Below are positions 33,836 to 43,596 of a stretch of DNA of 64,000 nucleotides, one piece after another. Source of the stretch: Sva-07 sp963829585 (GTDB taxonomy: Bacteria; Actinomycetota; Acidimicrobiia; Acidimicrobiales; Ilumatobacteraceae); the NCBI GenBank assembly GCA_963829585.1, contig CAWHJD010000001.1, forward strand, positions 124,001 to 188,000. Direction: 5' to 3'. How positions within the stretch are numbered: the first letter of the stretch is position 1; each line of letters opens with the position of its first letter. The position numbers and the translations under genes are program-made. Under the pieces are notes generated by a model. It ran no database searches. It was not told the origin of the DNA and was given only the letters and a program-made list of their open reading frames with translations.

Positions 33836-34507
33836 TCAGCGGTGCACGAGCAACGCCGACACCTCGGCCTCGGCCTCGTCGGTGACGAGCGCGATGACCT
33901 CGTCGCCGAGATGGAACGACGTGTCGCCGCGGGGAACCACGACATCACCCGATCGCACGATCGCAACCACGCTCGATCCGCGCGGGAAGCCCGCCGCGAC
34001 GATCGTTCGACCGAGGATCGGGCTGTCGGCCGACAGCGTCACCTCCACCAGACGGGCCTTGCCGCCGGCCACTTGGAGCAACCGCACGATCGAACCCACG
34101 GTCACCGCCTCCTCGACGAGCGCCGACAACAGATGCGGCGCCGACACCGCGATGTCGACACCCCACATCTCGGTGAACATCCACTCGTTCGCCGGGTGAT
34201 TGACCCGTGCGATGACGCGAGGGACGCCGAACTCCTGCTTGGCGAGCAAGGACGTGACGAGGTTGTCCTCGTCGTCGCCCGTCACGGCCAGCACGACGTC
34301 CGCGCGCTCGAGGTTCGCCCTCGACAGCTCACCGACCTCGCACGCGTCGGCGACCACCCACTCGACTGCTTCGAGCCCGGGTGTCGGCCGGCGCCGCTCG
34401 ACCTGGTGCGAGTCGCGCTCGACCACAGCGACCTCATGACCGTTCTCGATCAGGTCGCCTGCAATGAACGTCCCGACCTTGCCGGCACCGACGATGACAA
34501 TCCTCAC
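33836..34507 (-). CDS. TrkA-family potassium-uptake regulatory protein
   Basis: A 223-residue RCK protein: N-terminal Rossmann fold with GAGKVGTFIAGDLIENGHEVAVVERD (NAD-binding glycine motif and terminal acid), DDEDNLVTSLLAKQEFGVPRVIARV, and a C-terminal TrkA-C domain (VEVTLSADSPILGRTIVAAGFPRGSSVVAIVRSGDVVVPRGDTSFHLGDEVIALV). It binds NAD and possibly a cyclic dinucleotide in its C-domain to gate transport. ATGA overlap (34504-34507) couples it to the second TrkA. Confidence 0.92.
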   Translation of the reverse strand: MRIVIVGAGKVGTFIAGDLIENGHEVAVVERDSHQVERRRPTPGLEAVEWVVADACEVGELSRANLERADVVLAVTGDDEDNLVTSLLAKQEFGVPRVIARVNHPANEWMFTEMWGVDIAVSAPHLLSALVEEAVTVGSIVRLLQVAGGKARLVEVTLSADSPILGRTIVAAGFPRGSSVVAIVRSGDVVVPRGDTSFHLGDEVIALVTDEAEAEVSALLVHR

Positions 34508-35214
34508 GACGTTCCCTTCGCCTCATCCGAATCTGCCCACGCCGCCTGGAGATCGTCGACGCGGTCGTTGCGCACCATCAGATACAACAGGTCTCCGTCC
34601 TGCACGACGAGGTCCGGCATCGGCAAGATGCTCACCCCGAGTCGACGGACAGCGGCGAGACGCACCGTGCCGTCGGCTTCGAGAGCGCCCAGGCTCGTGC
34701 CGATCAACGCGCGCGACGCCGGCCGCTCCACGAGGCACACCCCGGCGCCCGGGTCGACCCAGCGAACGGCTTCGACGTCGGGACGCAACTGGCGCATCGA
34801 CATGTCGATGGTGAGCCGAGCCGATGCCACCGTCGGGATCCCGAGCCGCTCGTAGACCGCGGCACGCCGCATGTCGTAGATGCGGGCGAACACACGCGCC
34901 ACACCGAACGCCTCTCGACCGGTTCGCGCCACGACGATGTTGCTGTTGTCGCCGTTGGTCACCGCGGCAAGGGCGACGGCTCGTTCGACACCGGCACTGC
35001 GCAGCGTGGCGCGGTCGTAACCGATCCCTTCGATCTGCTCGGCGTCGAGGCCGGCAAGGCGTCGGAACGCCGAGCGGTTCGTGTCGATCACCGCAACCGA
35101 GTGACCGAGCTCCAGGAGTCGTCCGGCGAGACCGGATCCGACGCGCCCGCAGCCGACGATCACCACGTGGCCGCTCGCGCCCTCGTTCGCACTGACCGTT
35201 TCAACGTCGCTCAC
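34504..35214 (-). CDS. TrkA-family potassium-uptake regulatory protein
   Basis: A 236-residue second RCK protein: HVVIVGCGRVGSGLAGRLLELGHSVAVIDTN, TNGDNSNIVVARTGREAFGVARVFARIYD, and a TrkA-C part (IGTSLGALEADGTVRLAAVRRLGVSILPMPDLVVQDGDLLYLMV). GTG 35214 overlaps the permease stop (GTGA). The genes permease, TrkA and TrkA form one operon, as in many actinobacteria. With disA in the same window, control by c-di-AMP is plausible but not visible in the sequence. Confidence 0.92.
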   Translation of the reverse strand: MSDVETVSANEGASGHVVIVGCGRVGSGLAGRLLELGHSVAVIDTNRSAFRRLAGLDAEQIEGIGYDRATLRSAGVERAVALAAVTNGDNSNIVVARTGREAFGVARVFARIYDMRRAAVYERLGIPTVASARLTIDMSMRQLRPDVEAVRWVDPGAGVCLVERPASRALIGTSLGALEADGTVRLAAVRRLGVSILPMPDLVVQDGDLLYLMVRNDRVDDLQAAWADSDEAKGTS

Positions 35215-37131
35215 TTGACCTCATCCCTTACCTCGTCCCGTGCTTCATCCCGTGCTTCATCCCGTGCTTCGAGTTCGTCCAGGTCGCCCACCTGGATCGG
35301 TACGGACAGGATCGCCGTGTTGGGTCGCTGACGCAGCTTGTTCTTGATGATCAGCGCACTCTGGTTGTGGAGGGCCTGATCCCACCAGTGCTCGACCACG
35401 AACTCGGGGATGACGACGGTGACCACGTCGTCGGGACGTTCGTCGTCGAGTTCGTCGATGATGCGCATGACCGGCCCGGTCAGGTCGCGGAACGGCGAGA
35501 AGACGGTCCGCAACTCCACCGGGAGCTCGAACTTCTCCCATGCGTCCACCACGGCAGCCTCCTCCTCGGCGGAGTTCACCACGCTGATCGCCACGAGTCG
35601 GTCCGGCCGCATCGAGCGCGGCATAGGCGACCGCCTTGAGCACGCCGAGGTTCACACTGCCGACGAGGATCACCACCGTGTGCGAGTGGCGAGGAATGTA
35701 CTCGCCGGGCTCGACCTTCAGTGCCGCTCGCACCTTGGTGTAGTGACGCTTGATGCGCCTGAAGACGACCACGATGATCGGGATCAGCACCGCAGGGATC
35801 CAGGCGCCGATCGCGAACTTCGACACCAGCACGACGATCAGCACGATGAAGGTCGCGACCGCGCCGATCGTGTTGACCACCACACCACGCTTCCAGGACG
35901 GTTCGCGAATCTTCTGGTGGTGACGCACCATGCCGATCTGCGACAGGGTGAACCCACAGAAGACGCCCACGGCGTACAAGGGGATGAGCTTGCTCGTGTC
36001 GCCGGAGAAGGCCACGATCAGCAGCGACGCAACGGCCGCCAGCGCAAGAATGCCGTTGGAGAACACGAGCCGATCGCCGCGATTCTTCAGCTGCGCCGGC
36101 AGGTACCCGTCCTGGGCCAGGATCGACGTCACACGGGGAAAGTCTGCGAACGCGGTGTTCGCCGCGAGGATCAGGATCGCGAACGTCGAGAACTGCAGGA
36201 TGTAGTACGGCAGCGTCTCGCCGTTGAACACCTCTCGCCCCATGATCGACAACAGGGTCTCGCTCTCGTTCGGCGTCGGTCGCAGCCGGCTGGCGAGCAC
36301 CGAGATCCCGAAGAAGAACGTCGCGAGGATCGTTCCCATGAGCAGCAGGGTGGTGGCCGCATGCTTCGACTCGGGCTTCTTGAACGCCGGAACACCGTTG
36401 GAGATGGCTTCGACACCGGTGAGGGCAACCGCGCCCGAGGAGAACGCCCGGAGGAAGATCAGCACCGTCAAACCGGTCAGTTCGTTGCCGTGGGTCAGTT
36501 CGGTCAACGCTTCGGCGTCAGGTGCCAGCGGCTCGAGCGAGCCCGTCGCGAGTCGGAACAGCCCGATCGAGATCAGCGTGCCGAGGGCGAAGATGTAGAC
36601 GTACGTCGGCCCTGCGAACAACCGCCCCGACTCCTTCATCCCTCGGAGGTTGGCGATCGTCATGATGGCGATGAACCCGAGACAGATCTCGACACGTTCC
36701 GGTCGCAGGGCCGGGAACGCCGAGGTGATGGCGGCAACACCCGCCGACACCGACACGGCGACGGTCAAGATGTAGTCGACGAGCAGCGACGCTCCTGCGA
36801 CCAGGGAGGGGGTCTCACCGAGGTTCTCGCGCGAGACGACGTACGAACCACCACCACCCGGGTAGGCGAAGATGGTCTGGCGGTAACTCGTGATGACCAG
36901 CACGAGCAGCACCATGACGATGATCGAGATGGGAATCAGCTGGTTGAGTGCGATCGAGAGTCCGGCGACCGGAATCAGGACGATCAGGATCTCCTGGCTC
37001 GCGTACGCGGTCGACGAGATCGCGTCCGAGGCGAAGACGGCGAGCGCAGTCGGAATACCGAGGCGTTGGTGTTGCTCGTCCTCGGTCGCCAGTGGCGAGC
37101 CGACGAGCCTGCGCTTGAACTGACCGGTCAT
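35211..37131 (-). CDS. APC-superfamily permease with cytoplasmic C-domain (frameshifted)
   Basis: From ATG 37131 (MTGQFKRRLVGSPLATEDEQHQRLG) twelve membrane segments follow, including VFASDAISSTAYASQEIL and FAYPGGGGSYVVSRENLG, typical of APC/KUP-like transporters in actinobacteria. After the last helix and IPRHSHTVVILVGSVNLGVLKAVAYA, one extra base near 35628 moves to the frame RSMRPDRLVAISVV, a USP-like cytoplasmic domain ending in a charged repeat. About 640 residues in total. The stop overlaps the trkA start, so this is the transport subunit of a potassium or amino-acid system; potassium is favoured by the TrkA partners. Confidence 0.82.
35220..35273. repeat. 12-bp tandem repeat coding for ARDE
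   Basis: Imperfect tandem 12-bp units around CGTGCTTCATCC encode the permease C-terminus ARDEARDEARDEVRDEVK. The array ends at the stop codon that overlaps trkA. Copy number is likely variable between strains. Confidence 0.75.
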
Positions 37132-37282
37132 GAACGAACGCCGGCGCCGACAGACCCGACGCGCTTCTGTCTGGGGGGTGGTGACGACACGTACTGCTCC
37201 TGTTCCGGACTCCGGCGCAACCATACCCAGCACGCGTGACGCGCGCGATATGCCCCGGAACGAGCAGCGGCCCCCGGCAGAC

Positions 37283-38368
37283 TCAACGCAGGTCGTCACC
37301 CTCACGGAGACCGTCGAACTCGGATTCTTCGGGTGGCCGAGTGCGACCACCGGCGCGCTTGTCGGCCGCCTTGTCGTGGGCACGCTGTTCCTCTTCCAAC
37401 GCCGCCTCCTCCTCGATCAGCCGTTCCAGGCTGTGCAACCGGACCGCGTCGAGCGTGCCGGCCGCGATCGCAGTCTGGACGGCGCAGCCGGGTTCCTGAT
37501 CGTGCTTGCAGTCGCGGAAGCGACAGTGATCCATCAGGTCGAACACGTCCGCGAACGCCCGCTCGATGCCGTGCCCGGACAGCCACAGGCTCAGTGCGCG
37601 CACGCCGGGCGTGTCGATCAACCACCCCTCACCCGGCAACGGCACGAGTTCCGCCGCCACCGTGGTGTGACGGCCGCGCTGATCGCCCTCGCGAACTGCC
37701 GACGTCGCCTGTCGTTCGTCGCCGAGGAGGGCGTTGACGAGCGTGGACTTGCCGACACCGCTCGCGCCGAGGAACGTGAGTGTCCGGTTGCCGACTGCGT
37801 ACCGTCGGATCGCGTCGATGCCGTCACCGCTGATCCCGCTGGCGAGCAGCACCGGCACCCCGAGCGACACGTCGGCGAGCGCCACCCGCCCGGGTTCCGC
37901 GTCCTCGACGAGATCGGTCTTGGTCAGCACCACGACCGGTTCGGCACCGGAGTCGAACGCCAGGACGAGTTCGCGTTCGAGCCGACGCGGGCTCGGGGGT
38001 GAACCCAGGGCGTGGACGAGGAACACCACGTCGATGTTGGCGGCCAACGTGTGCGACACGGCGCGCATCCCGTCGAACGACGCGCGGCGCGTGAAGGCGG
38101 AGCGCCGCTCGATGACATGCTCGACGCGCTCGTTGTCGACCGAGGGCACGATCCAGTCGCCGACGGCGACATCCGCGCCGATGTTGCGCACGCGCAGCGG
38201 CTCGGCACCGCCACGCGCCTCGGCCATCGACCGGATCACGGTGCTCCACCCGCGATCGAGTCGCGACACCCGCCCCGGCCTCCCCGGTGCGCCGAGCGCG
38301 CGCCACGATTCGTCGAAATCGTCGGCCCAACCCAGTGCAGGATCGGGGGCCTCGGTCACGTCCGACAT
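37283..38368 (-). CDS. rsgA: ribosome small-subunit-dependent GTPase A
   Basis: A 361-residue circularly permuted GTPase: OB-like N-terminus, then G4 VLTKTDLV, G1 GASGVGKSTLVNALLG, a GRHTT switch and G3 DTPGVR in that order, and the C-terminal zinc site CRFRDCKHDQEPGC. RsgA releases factors late in 30S assembly. The tail is long and charged (EEEAALEEEQRAHDKAADKRAGG). ATG 38368 lies in a 118-bp divergent region with topA. Confidence 0.95.
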   Translation of the reverse strand: MSDVTEAPDPALGWADDFDESWRALGAPGRPGRVSRLDRGWSTVIRSMAEARGGAEPLRVRNIGADVAVGDWIVPSVDNERVEHVIERRSAFTRRASFDGMRAVSHTLAANIDVVFLVHALGSPPSPRRLERELVLAFDSGAEPVVVLTKTDLVEDAEPGRVALADVSLGVPVLLASGISGDGIDAIRRYAVGNRTLTFLGASGVGKSTLVNALLGDERQATSAVREGDQRGRHTTVAAELVPLPGEGWLIDTPGVRALSLWLSGHGIERAFADVFDLMDHCRFRDCKHDQEPGCAVQTAIAAGTLDAVRLHSLERLIEEEAALEEEQRAHDKAADKRAGGRTRPPEESEFDGLREGDDLR

Positions 38369-38486
38369 CGTGACCGAACCGTACCCGCGATGCAGTTCGG
38401 CCGATCGTCCGGCACACTTCGCTCTGAGAACACCGCATCCGACCGGCTTGACAGCTCACCCCTCGATCCCCTAACGAAAGACACCG

Positions 38487-41228
38487 ATGCCCAAACCTCT
38501 CGTGGTCGTGGAATCGCCCGCCAAGGCCAAGACGCTCTCGAAGTTCCTCGGCAGCGACTACGACGTGCGCGCCTCGGTCGGCCACGTCAGCGACCTCCCG
38601 TCGAAGGGGTTGAACATCGACGTCGACAACGGATTCAAGCCCACCTACGAACTCACCGAGCGGGGCAAGACCGTCATCAAGGATCTGAAGGCCGCGCTGA
38701 AGGACGCTTCGGAGCTCTATCTCGCGACCGACGAGGATCGCGAGGGTGAAGCCATCTCATGGCATCTCCTCGAGTACCTCAAGCCGAAGGTGCCCGTGAA
38801 GCGGATGGTGTTCCACGAGATCACCAAGTCCGCCATCGACCATGCAGTCAACAATCCGCGTGGCCTCGACTACGGGCTCGTCGACGCCGCCGAGACCCGC
38901 CGCATCCTCGACCGCCTCTACGGCTACGAGGTGTCGCCGGTCCTGTGGCGCCGCGTCAACCGCGGCCTGTCGGCCGGCCGCGTCCAGAGCCCGTCGGTTC
39001 GGCTCATCGTCGAGCGCGAACGCGAACGCATCGCGTACATCACAGCCGACTACTGGGACATCGACGTCGCGACCGCCACCCAACCGACGTTCGACGCCAA
39101 GCTCGTCGCGGTCGGCGGCACCCGGATCGCGACCGGCAAGGACTTCAGCGACCGTGGACAGGTGTCGGCCAAGGTCATGGCGCTCGACGAGGCCAGGGCC
39201 GTTGCGCTCGCCGACGGACTCGCCGACGCCCGCTTCACGGTGCGTTCGGTCGAGGAGAAGCCGTACCGCTCGTCGCCCAAGGCGCCGTTCATGACGTCCA
39301 CGCTCCAGCAGGAGGGTGGACGCAAACTGCGGCTGTCGTCGTCGCAAGTGATGCGCGTGGCCCAGGGCCTGTACGAGCGCGGCTTCATCACGTACATGCG
39401 TACCGACAACGTCGTGTTGTCCGACGAGGCGATGCAGGCCGCTCGCGCGGCGGTCACCAGCGAGTACGGCGCCAACTACCTCAATGCCGCGCCCAGGCAG
39501 TATTCGTCGAAGGTGAAGAACGCGCAGGAGGCCCACGAGGCCATCCGGCCGACCACCCCGTTCCGGTCACCCCAACAGGTGAGCTCGGAACTCAACAGCC
39601 AGGAGTTGGCGCTGTACCGCCTCGTGTGGCAGCGCACGCTCGCCTCGCAGATGGCCGACGCCACCGGTGTGACCGTGAGTGTGCGCCTCGCCGCCGACGC
39701 CATCGACCGCGCCACCGGTGAACTGACGGACTGCGAGTTCGCCGCCTCCGGCACGACGATCACGTTCCCGGGCTATCGGGCCGTGTACGTCGCTTCGAAG
39801 GAGGAGACCGGCGACGACGACGCCGACAACGAAGCACTGCTGCCGCTGCTCGCCGCCGGCGACGACGTCCCGGTCGCCTCGATCGTGCCGAACGGCCACA
39901 CCACGTCTCCGCCCGCCCGCTACACCGAGGCATCGTTGGTGAAGCGACTGGAGGAACTCGGCATCGGTCGACCCTCCACCTGGGCGTCGATCATCCAGAC
40001 CATCCAGGACCGCGGCTACGTGTGGAAGAAGGGTCAGGCGCTGGTGCCGACCTGGACCGCGTTCGCCGTCATCCGACTGCTGGAGGAACACTTCCATGCG
40101 CTCGTGGACTACGACTTCACCGCCTCGATCGACGCCGACCTCGACGAGATCGCCCACGGAACCCGGGCCAAGGACAAGTGGCTGAAGCGCTTCTACTTCG
40201 GTGACACCGGCGACGGCGACACGCAGCCGATCTCGGCCGAGGCAGGCGCCGGCGAGGACGCGCTGCTCGGTCTCAAGCGACTCGTCGAGGAGAACCTCGA
40301 CGAAATCGATGCCGCCGAGATCAACACGTTCCCGCTCGGCGCCGACGCGGACGGCAACGTCATCGTGGTGAAGCCGGGCAAGTACGGGCCGTACGTGAAA
40401 CGTGGCGATGACACCGCGAGCGTCCCCGACGATCTCACACCCGACGAGCTGACCGTCGAGAAGGCGATCGAGCTGCTCGCCGCCCCGAAGACCGACGAGC
40501 CGATCGGCGAACTCGACGGCTATCCCGTGTACGCGAAGAACGGCCGCTACGGGCCGTACGTGCAATGGGGCGACCACGACGATCCACCCCCTGGCCACGA
40601 CAAGCCGAAGATGGCGAGCCTGTTCAAGACGATGGTCCTCGAACGGATGACGATGGACGAGGCCGAAGCGCTGCTCCAGTTGCCCCGGCTGCTCGGCGAG
40701 GATCCCACCGACGGTGTCGAGATCTACGCGAACAACGGTCGGTACGGGCCGTACGTGCAGAAGGGCAAGGACTACCGCAACATCGACTCCGAAGACCAAC
40801 TGCTCCAGATCACGCTGGCGGAGGCGCTGGCGATCTTCAGCCAACCCAAGGTCTACAAGCGCGGTGGTTCCAACATGGCCGCCAAGGGTCCGCTGCGGGA
40901 ATTCGGCACCGATCCGGTGAGTGAACGTCCCGTCGTCGCGAAGGACGGCAAGTTCGGCGTCTACGTCACCGACGGTGAGACGAACGCGTCGCTCGGCAAG
41001 GGCGACCGCCTCGATGTCATGGCACCGGAGCGCGCCTACGAACTCCTGGCGATCCGCCGCGAGGCGATCACCGCCAAGGGTGGGCCCACTGCGAAGAAGC
41101 GCGCGGCGAAGAAGGCGCCGGCCAGGAAGGCCGCGGCGAAGAAGGCCCCTGCGAAGAAGGCCGCCGGCAAGAAGACCGCCAAGTCGACACCGGCGAAACC
41201 GGTCATCACCGACGTCAACGACACCTGA
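38487..41228 (+). CDS. topA: DNA topoisomerase I
   Basis: The 913-residue type IA topoisomerase starts LVVVESPAKAKTLSKFLGSDYDV (Toprim; acidic triad DEDREGEAISWHL near residue 90). The active-site tyrosine lies in FITYMRTDNVVLSDEAM (near 300). SAGRVQSPSVRLI and RPSTWASIIQTI are other family blocks. The C-terminal third has several GRYGPYV-type repeats without zinc fingers, then a Lys/Ala-rich tail (AAKKAPARKAAAKKAPAKKAA) as in actinobacteria. It relaxes negative supercoils and is essential. A hairpin at 41234-41282 follows. Confidence 0.97.
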   Translation: MPKPLVVVESPAKAKTLSKFLGSDYDVRASVGHVSDLPSKGLNIDVDNGFKPTYELTERGKTVIKDLKAALKDASELYLATDEDREGEAISWHLLEYLKPKVPVKRMVFHEITKSAIDHAVNNPRGLDYGLVDAAETRRILDRLYGYEVSPVLWRRVNRGLSAGRVQSPSVRLIVERERERIAYITADYWDIDVATATQPTFDAKLVAVGGTRIATGKDFSDRGQVSAKVMALDEARAVALADGLADARFTVRSVEEKPYRSSPKAPFMTSTLQQEGGRKLRLSSSQVMRVAQGLYERGFITYMRTDNVVLSDEAMQAARAAVTSEYGANYLNAAPRQYSSKVKNAQEAHEAIRPTTPFRSPQQVSSELNSQELALYRLVWQRTLASQMADATGVTVSVRLAADAIDRATGELTDCEFAASGTTITFPGYRAVYVASKEETGDDDADNEALLPLLAAGDDVPVASIVPNGHTTSPPARYTEASLVKRLEELGIGRPSTWASIIQTIQDRGYVWKKGQALVPTWTAFAVIRLLEEHFHALVDYDFTASIDADLDEIAHGTRAKDKWLKRFYFGDTGDGDTQPISAEAGAGEDALLGLKRLVEENLDEIDAAEINTFPLGADADGNVIVVKPGKYGPYVKRGDDTASVPDDLTPDELTVEKAIELLAAPKTDEPIGELDGYPVYAKNGRYGPYVQWGDHDDPPPGHDKPKMASLFKTMVLERMTMDEAEALLQLPRLLGEDPTDGVEIYANNGRYGPYVQKGKDYRNIDSEDQLLQITLAEALAIFSQPKVYKRGGSNMAAKGPLREFGTDPVSERPVVAKDGKFGVYVTDGETNASLGKGDRLDVMAPERAYELLAIRREAITAKGGPTAKKRAAKKAPARKAAAKKAPAKKAAGKKTAKSTPAKPVITDVNDT

Positions 41229-41233
41229 CCACC

Positions 41234-41282
41234 GATCTCGTGAACGAGACGCGTACTGGGACCGCATCTGGTTCACGAGATC
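41234..41282 (+). terminator. topA terminator hairpin
   Basis: Perfect 12-bp arms GATCTCGTGAAC (41234-41245) and GTTCACGAGATC (41271-41282), with a partly pairing 25-nt interior, start 5 nt after the topA stop. No T-run. Confidence 0.65.
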
Positions 41283-41316
41283 CGGGGCGCGGGGTTGCGT
41301 CGGCGCGAGGAAGCTT

Positions 41317-41332
41317 GTTAGGGTGACCTAAC
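41317..41332. promoter_or_regulatory. iron box (IdeR/DtxR-type operator)
   Basis: GTTAGG-GTGA-CCTAAC is a perfect 6+6 inverted repeat fitting the IdeR/DtxR consensus (TTAGGTTAGGCTAACCTAA). It lies 55 bp before the iron permease start and predicts repression when iron is sufficient. Confidence 0.75.
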
Positions 41333-41387
41333 TTCAACGTCGTCACAGCGTGAACAGGCGTCCACCTGTCGGAATCCGGAGAACAAC

Positions 41388-42248
41388 GTGCTGCAGACAT
41401 TCCTCACCGGTCTCCGAGAGGGCCTCGAGGCGGCGCTGGTCGTCAGCATCTTGATGTCGTTCATGGTGCGCACCGGCCATCGGGACCGGATCCCTGCGCT
41501 GTGGGCGGGCGTGGCAGTCGCCGTCGGCGCCTCGTTCGGATTCGGCGCACTGCTGCACTACACCTCGGCCTCGATGAGCTTCGAGGCGCAGGAAGCCTTC
41601 GGCGGCATCCTGTCGATCATCGCCGTGGTCTTCGTCACCTGGATGGTGTTCTGGATGAAGCGGGCCTCGAGGACGCTCAAGGGCGAGTTGCAGGACAAGA
41701 TGTCGGCGGCGATCGAGATCGGCACGATCGGAGTGTTCACCGCCGCTCTGCTCGCCGTGGGTCGCGAAGGCCTCGAAACCGCGCTGTTCCTCTATCCGAC
41801 GTTCCAGGCGCAGGGCGCCGGCGCCGGCCCCGCTCTCGGAGCGCTGCTCGGGATCGTGTCGGCAGTGGTGATCGGCGTGCTGCTGTATCGGGGCGTCGTC
41901 TCGATGAACCTCGCGATCTTCTTCAGGATCACCGGCGCGGCACTGATCGTGATCGCCGCCGGTGTGCTCGCCTACGGCGTCCACGACCTGCAGGAGGCGG
42001 GCATCCTGCCCGGTATCGACAACCTGGCCTGGGATGTCGAGGGCTGGCAGATCACCAGCTGGTACGGGGCGCTGCTCAAGGGCATCTTCAACCTCGGCCC
42101 ACAGATGACCGTGCTCGAGATCGTGGTCTATCTGGGGTACCTGATCCCGACGATGATCCTGTTCCTCCGCCCTGCGTCGATGCAGCATGCCGCCGCTCGC
42201 GAGCGGGTCGCCGGTGCCGAGGCGCCCGTCGGCGAACCGGCTCGCTGA
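41388..42248 (+). CDS. efeU: FTR1-family iron permease
   Basis: The 286-residue membrane protein has seven hydrophobic segments and two REGLE iron-binding motifs, one at the start (TGLREGLEAALV, near residue 9) and one in the fourth helix (VGREGLETALFL). This fits EfeU/Ftr1, which takes up ferric iron after ferrous oxidation. GTG 41388 is the start. An iron box lies upstream. The following gene encodes a cupredoxin lipoprotein; no EfeB peroxidase or imelysin-domain EfeO is present, so the system is reduced compared with EfeUOB. Confidence 0.93.
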   Translation: MLQTFLTGLREGLEAALVVSILMSFMVRTGHRDRIPALWAGVAVAVGASFGFGALLHYTSASMSFEAQEAFGGILSIIAVVFVTWMVFWMKRASRTLKGELQDKMSAAIEIGTIGVFTAALLAVGREGLETALFLYPTFQAQGAGAGPALGALLGIVSAVVIGVLLYRGVVSMNLAIFFRITGAALIVIAAGVLAYGVHDLQEAGILPGIDNLAWDVEGWQITSWYGALLKGIFNLGPQMTVLEIVVYLGYLIPTMILFLRPASMQHAAARERVAGAEAPVGEPAR

Positions 42249-42297
42249 ACCTGACGCATCCCGCCCGACACCCGCCCGTCACGCTCAGGAGGATTCC

Positions 42298-42996
42298 ATG
42301 TCATCACGTCGATCACTGTTCGTCGCCTCCGCCATCGTGCTGTTGGTCCTGTCGGCGTGCTCCACCGAGTCGACCGACTCCACCGTCGGGGTGACCGGCA
42401 CCGACGATGCGTGCATCATCGAACGTGACATCGTCGATGCGGGCAAGGTCGGCTTCGAATTCCTCAACGAGAGCGACCAGGTCAACGAGTTGTACGTGCT
42501 GAAGGCAAACGGCGACACGCTCGGCGAGGTCGAGAACGTCACCACCGGCACGTCGCGCACGCTCACCGTCGATCTCGTCGCCGGTGACTACCTCGTGCGC
42601 TGCAAGCCGGGCCAGAGCGGCGACGGCTTCGAGTCGCCGTTCACCGTCACCGGCGAGGGCGGCACGGCGCAGGACGCGGCCGACCGCGAGATCGGATTCG
42701 AGGCGGTCGACTTCGACTACGAGCAGCTCGATCTCAGCGGGATCGTCGACGGCGACACCATTCGCTTCGTGATGGACAACGAGGGTGAGCAGCCCCACGA
42801 GTTCGAGGTGCTCGATCCCGACGGCGAGCCCATCGGCGAGGTGGCAGCGACCAGCCCCGGCGAATCGGGCGGCGCCACCATGACGTTCAGCTCACCCGGC
42901 GTGTACACGTACCAGTGCATCCTCGTCGACCCCGACACCGGCCAACCTCACGCCGAACTCGGCATGATCGGCACCTTCGACGTCGCCGACGCCTGA
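42298..42996 (+). CDS. lipoprotein with two cupredoxin-like domains
   Basis: A 232-residue lipoprotein (signal ending LLVLSACSTES, lipobox LSAC). Two similar domains follow: one with FLNESDQVNELYVLKANG and DYLVRCKPG, the second with MDNEGEQPHEFEVLDPDG and PGVYTYQCILVDPDTGQPHAELGMIG. The second has the H, C, H and M residues of a type 1 copper site; the first lacks most of them. It resembles the cupredoxin half of EfeO, which oxidises or hands over iron to EfeU. AGGAGG precedes ATG 42298, and the gene is in the efeU operon. Confidence 0.82.
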   Translation: MSSRRSLFVASAIVLLVLSACSTESTDSTVGVTGTDDACIIERDIVDAGKVGFEFLNESDQVNELYVLKANGDTLGEVENVTTGTSRTLTVDLVAGDYLVRCKPGQSGDGFESPFTVTGEGGTAQDAADREIGFEAVDFDYEQLDLSGIVDGDTIRFVMDNEGEQPHEFEVLDPDGEPIGEVAATSPGESGGATMTFSSPGVYTYQCILVDPDTGQPHAELGMIGTFDVADA

Positions 42997-43022
42997 CACG
43001 GCCCGTCTCGTGAGCGGTGACG

Positions 43023-43523
43023 TCAGGTGAAGATGATCTGCCCGCCGGCAGCCATGGCGTAGAACTCACCGACGGTGATGATGTCGTCGACTTCGTCGAC
43101 CAGGTCCTCGCGCTCCATGCCGAACATCTCCACCGAGGCCAGGCAGGCGTACAGGCCGGCGCCCGTGTCGTGGATCATCTCGATGAACTCGGGGATGCCG
43201 GGGTAATCGAGTTTCTCGATCTGCTTCTCCATGTACTTCGTGATGAGCCCCGATGCACCCGGGATGATCCCGGCGATCGTGGGCATGTGCAGGCCGGGGT
43301 TGCCGACCGCGGCCACCTTGATGTGGTCGTGGTGTCCCTTGTGGATCGCGTCCATGCCGAAGAAGGTGAAGAAGAGATTCGCGTCGATGCCTTCGTTGCG
43401 GGCGCCGTTGGCCATGATCAGCGCCGGGTAGATGCCCTCGAGCGAGCCCTTCGACACGATGATCGAGACCTTCTCGATCGGGGCCGCAATGGGTGCGGTG
43501 GGGAGTGGATGTGAGTCGGTCAT
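43023..43523 (-). CDS. DsrE/DsrF-like sulfur-relay protein (DsrE2 type)
   Basis: The 166-residue protein reads KVSIIVSKGSLEGIYPALIMANGARNEGIDANLFFTFFGMDAI, MPTIAGIIPGASGLITKYMEKQI, FIEMIHDTGAGLYACLASVEMFGM and VGEFYAMAAGGQIIF. This is the larger DsrE2-type member of the DsrE/F family, with the conserved Cys in YACLASVEM. Such proteins carry sulfane sulfur in thiol-relay chains. It is the last gene of the operon SQR, DsrC-like, DsrE2-like. The first 18 residues are Pro/Ala-rich. Confidence 0.88.
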   Translation of the reverse strand: MTDSHPLPTAPIAAPIEKVSIIVSKGSLEGIYPALIMANGARNEGIDANLFFTFFGMDAIHKGHHDHIKVAAVGNPGLHMPTIAGIIPGASGLITKYMEKQIEKLDYPGIPEFIEMIHDTGAGLYACLASVEMFGMEREDLVDEVDDIITVGEFYAMAAGGQIIFT

Positions 43524-43574
43524 GTTCGATCTCCGATGAGAAGTGATTTCGGGTGAGAAGCGGGTGGAGACGCG

Positions 43575-43585
43575 GGGTCAGACCC
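43575..43585. repeat. palindrome GGGTCAGACCC
   Basis: An 11-nt palindrome between the DsrC-like and DsrE2-like genes. The same core occurs in the hairpin at 51435-51461. Confidence 0.5.
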
Positions 43586-43596
43586 GGCGTGTCATG

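Noticed and set aside
37132..37282. c-di-AMP riboswitch before the APC permease
   Set aside because: The conserved ydaO-type core was not found in the 151-bp leader on the minus strand.
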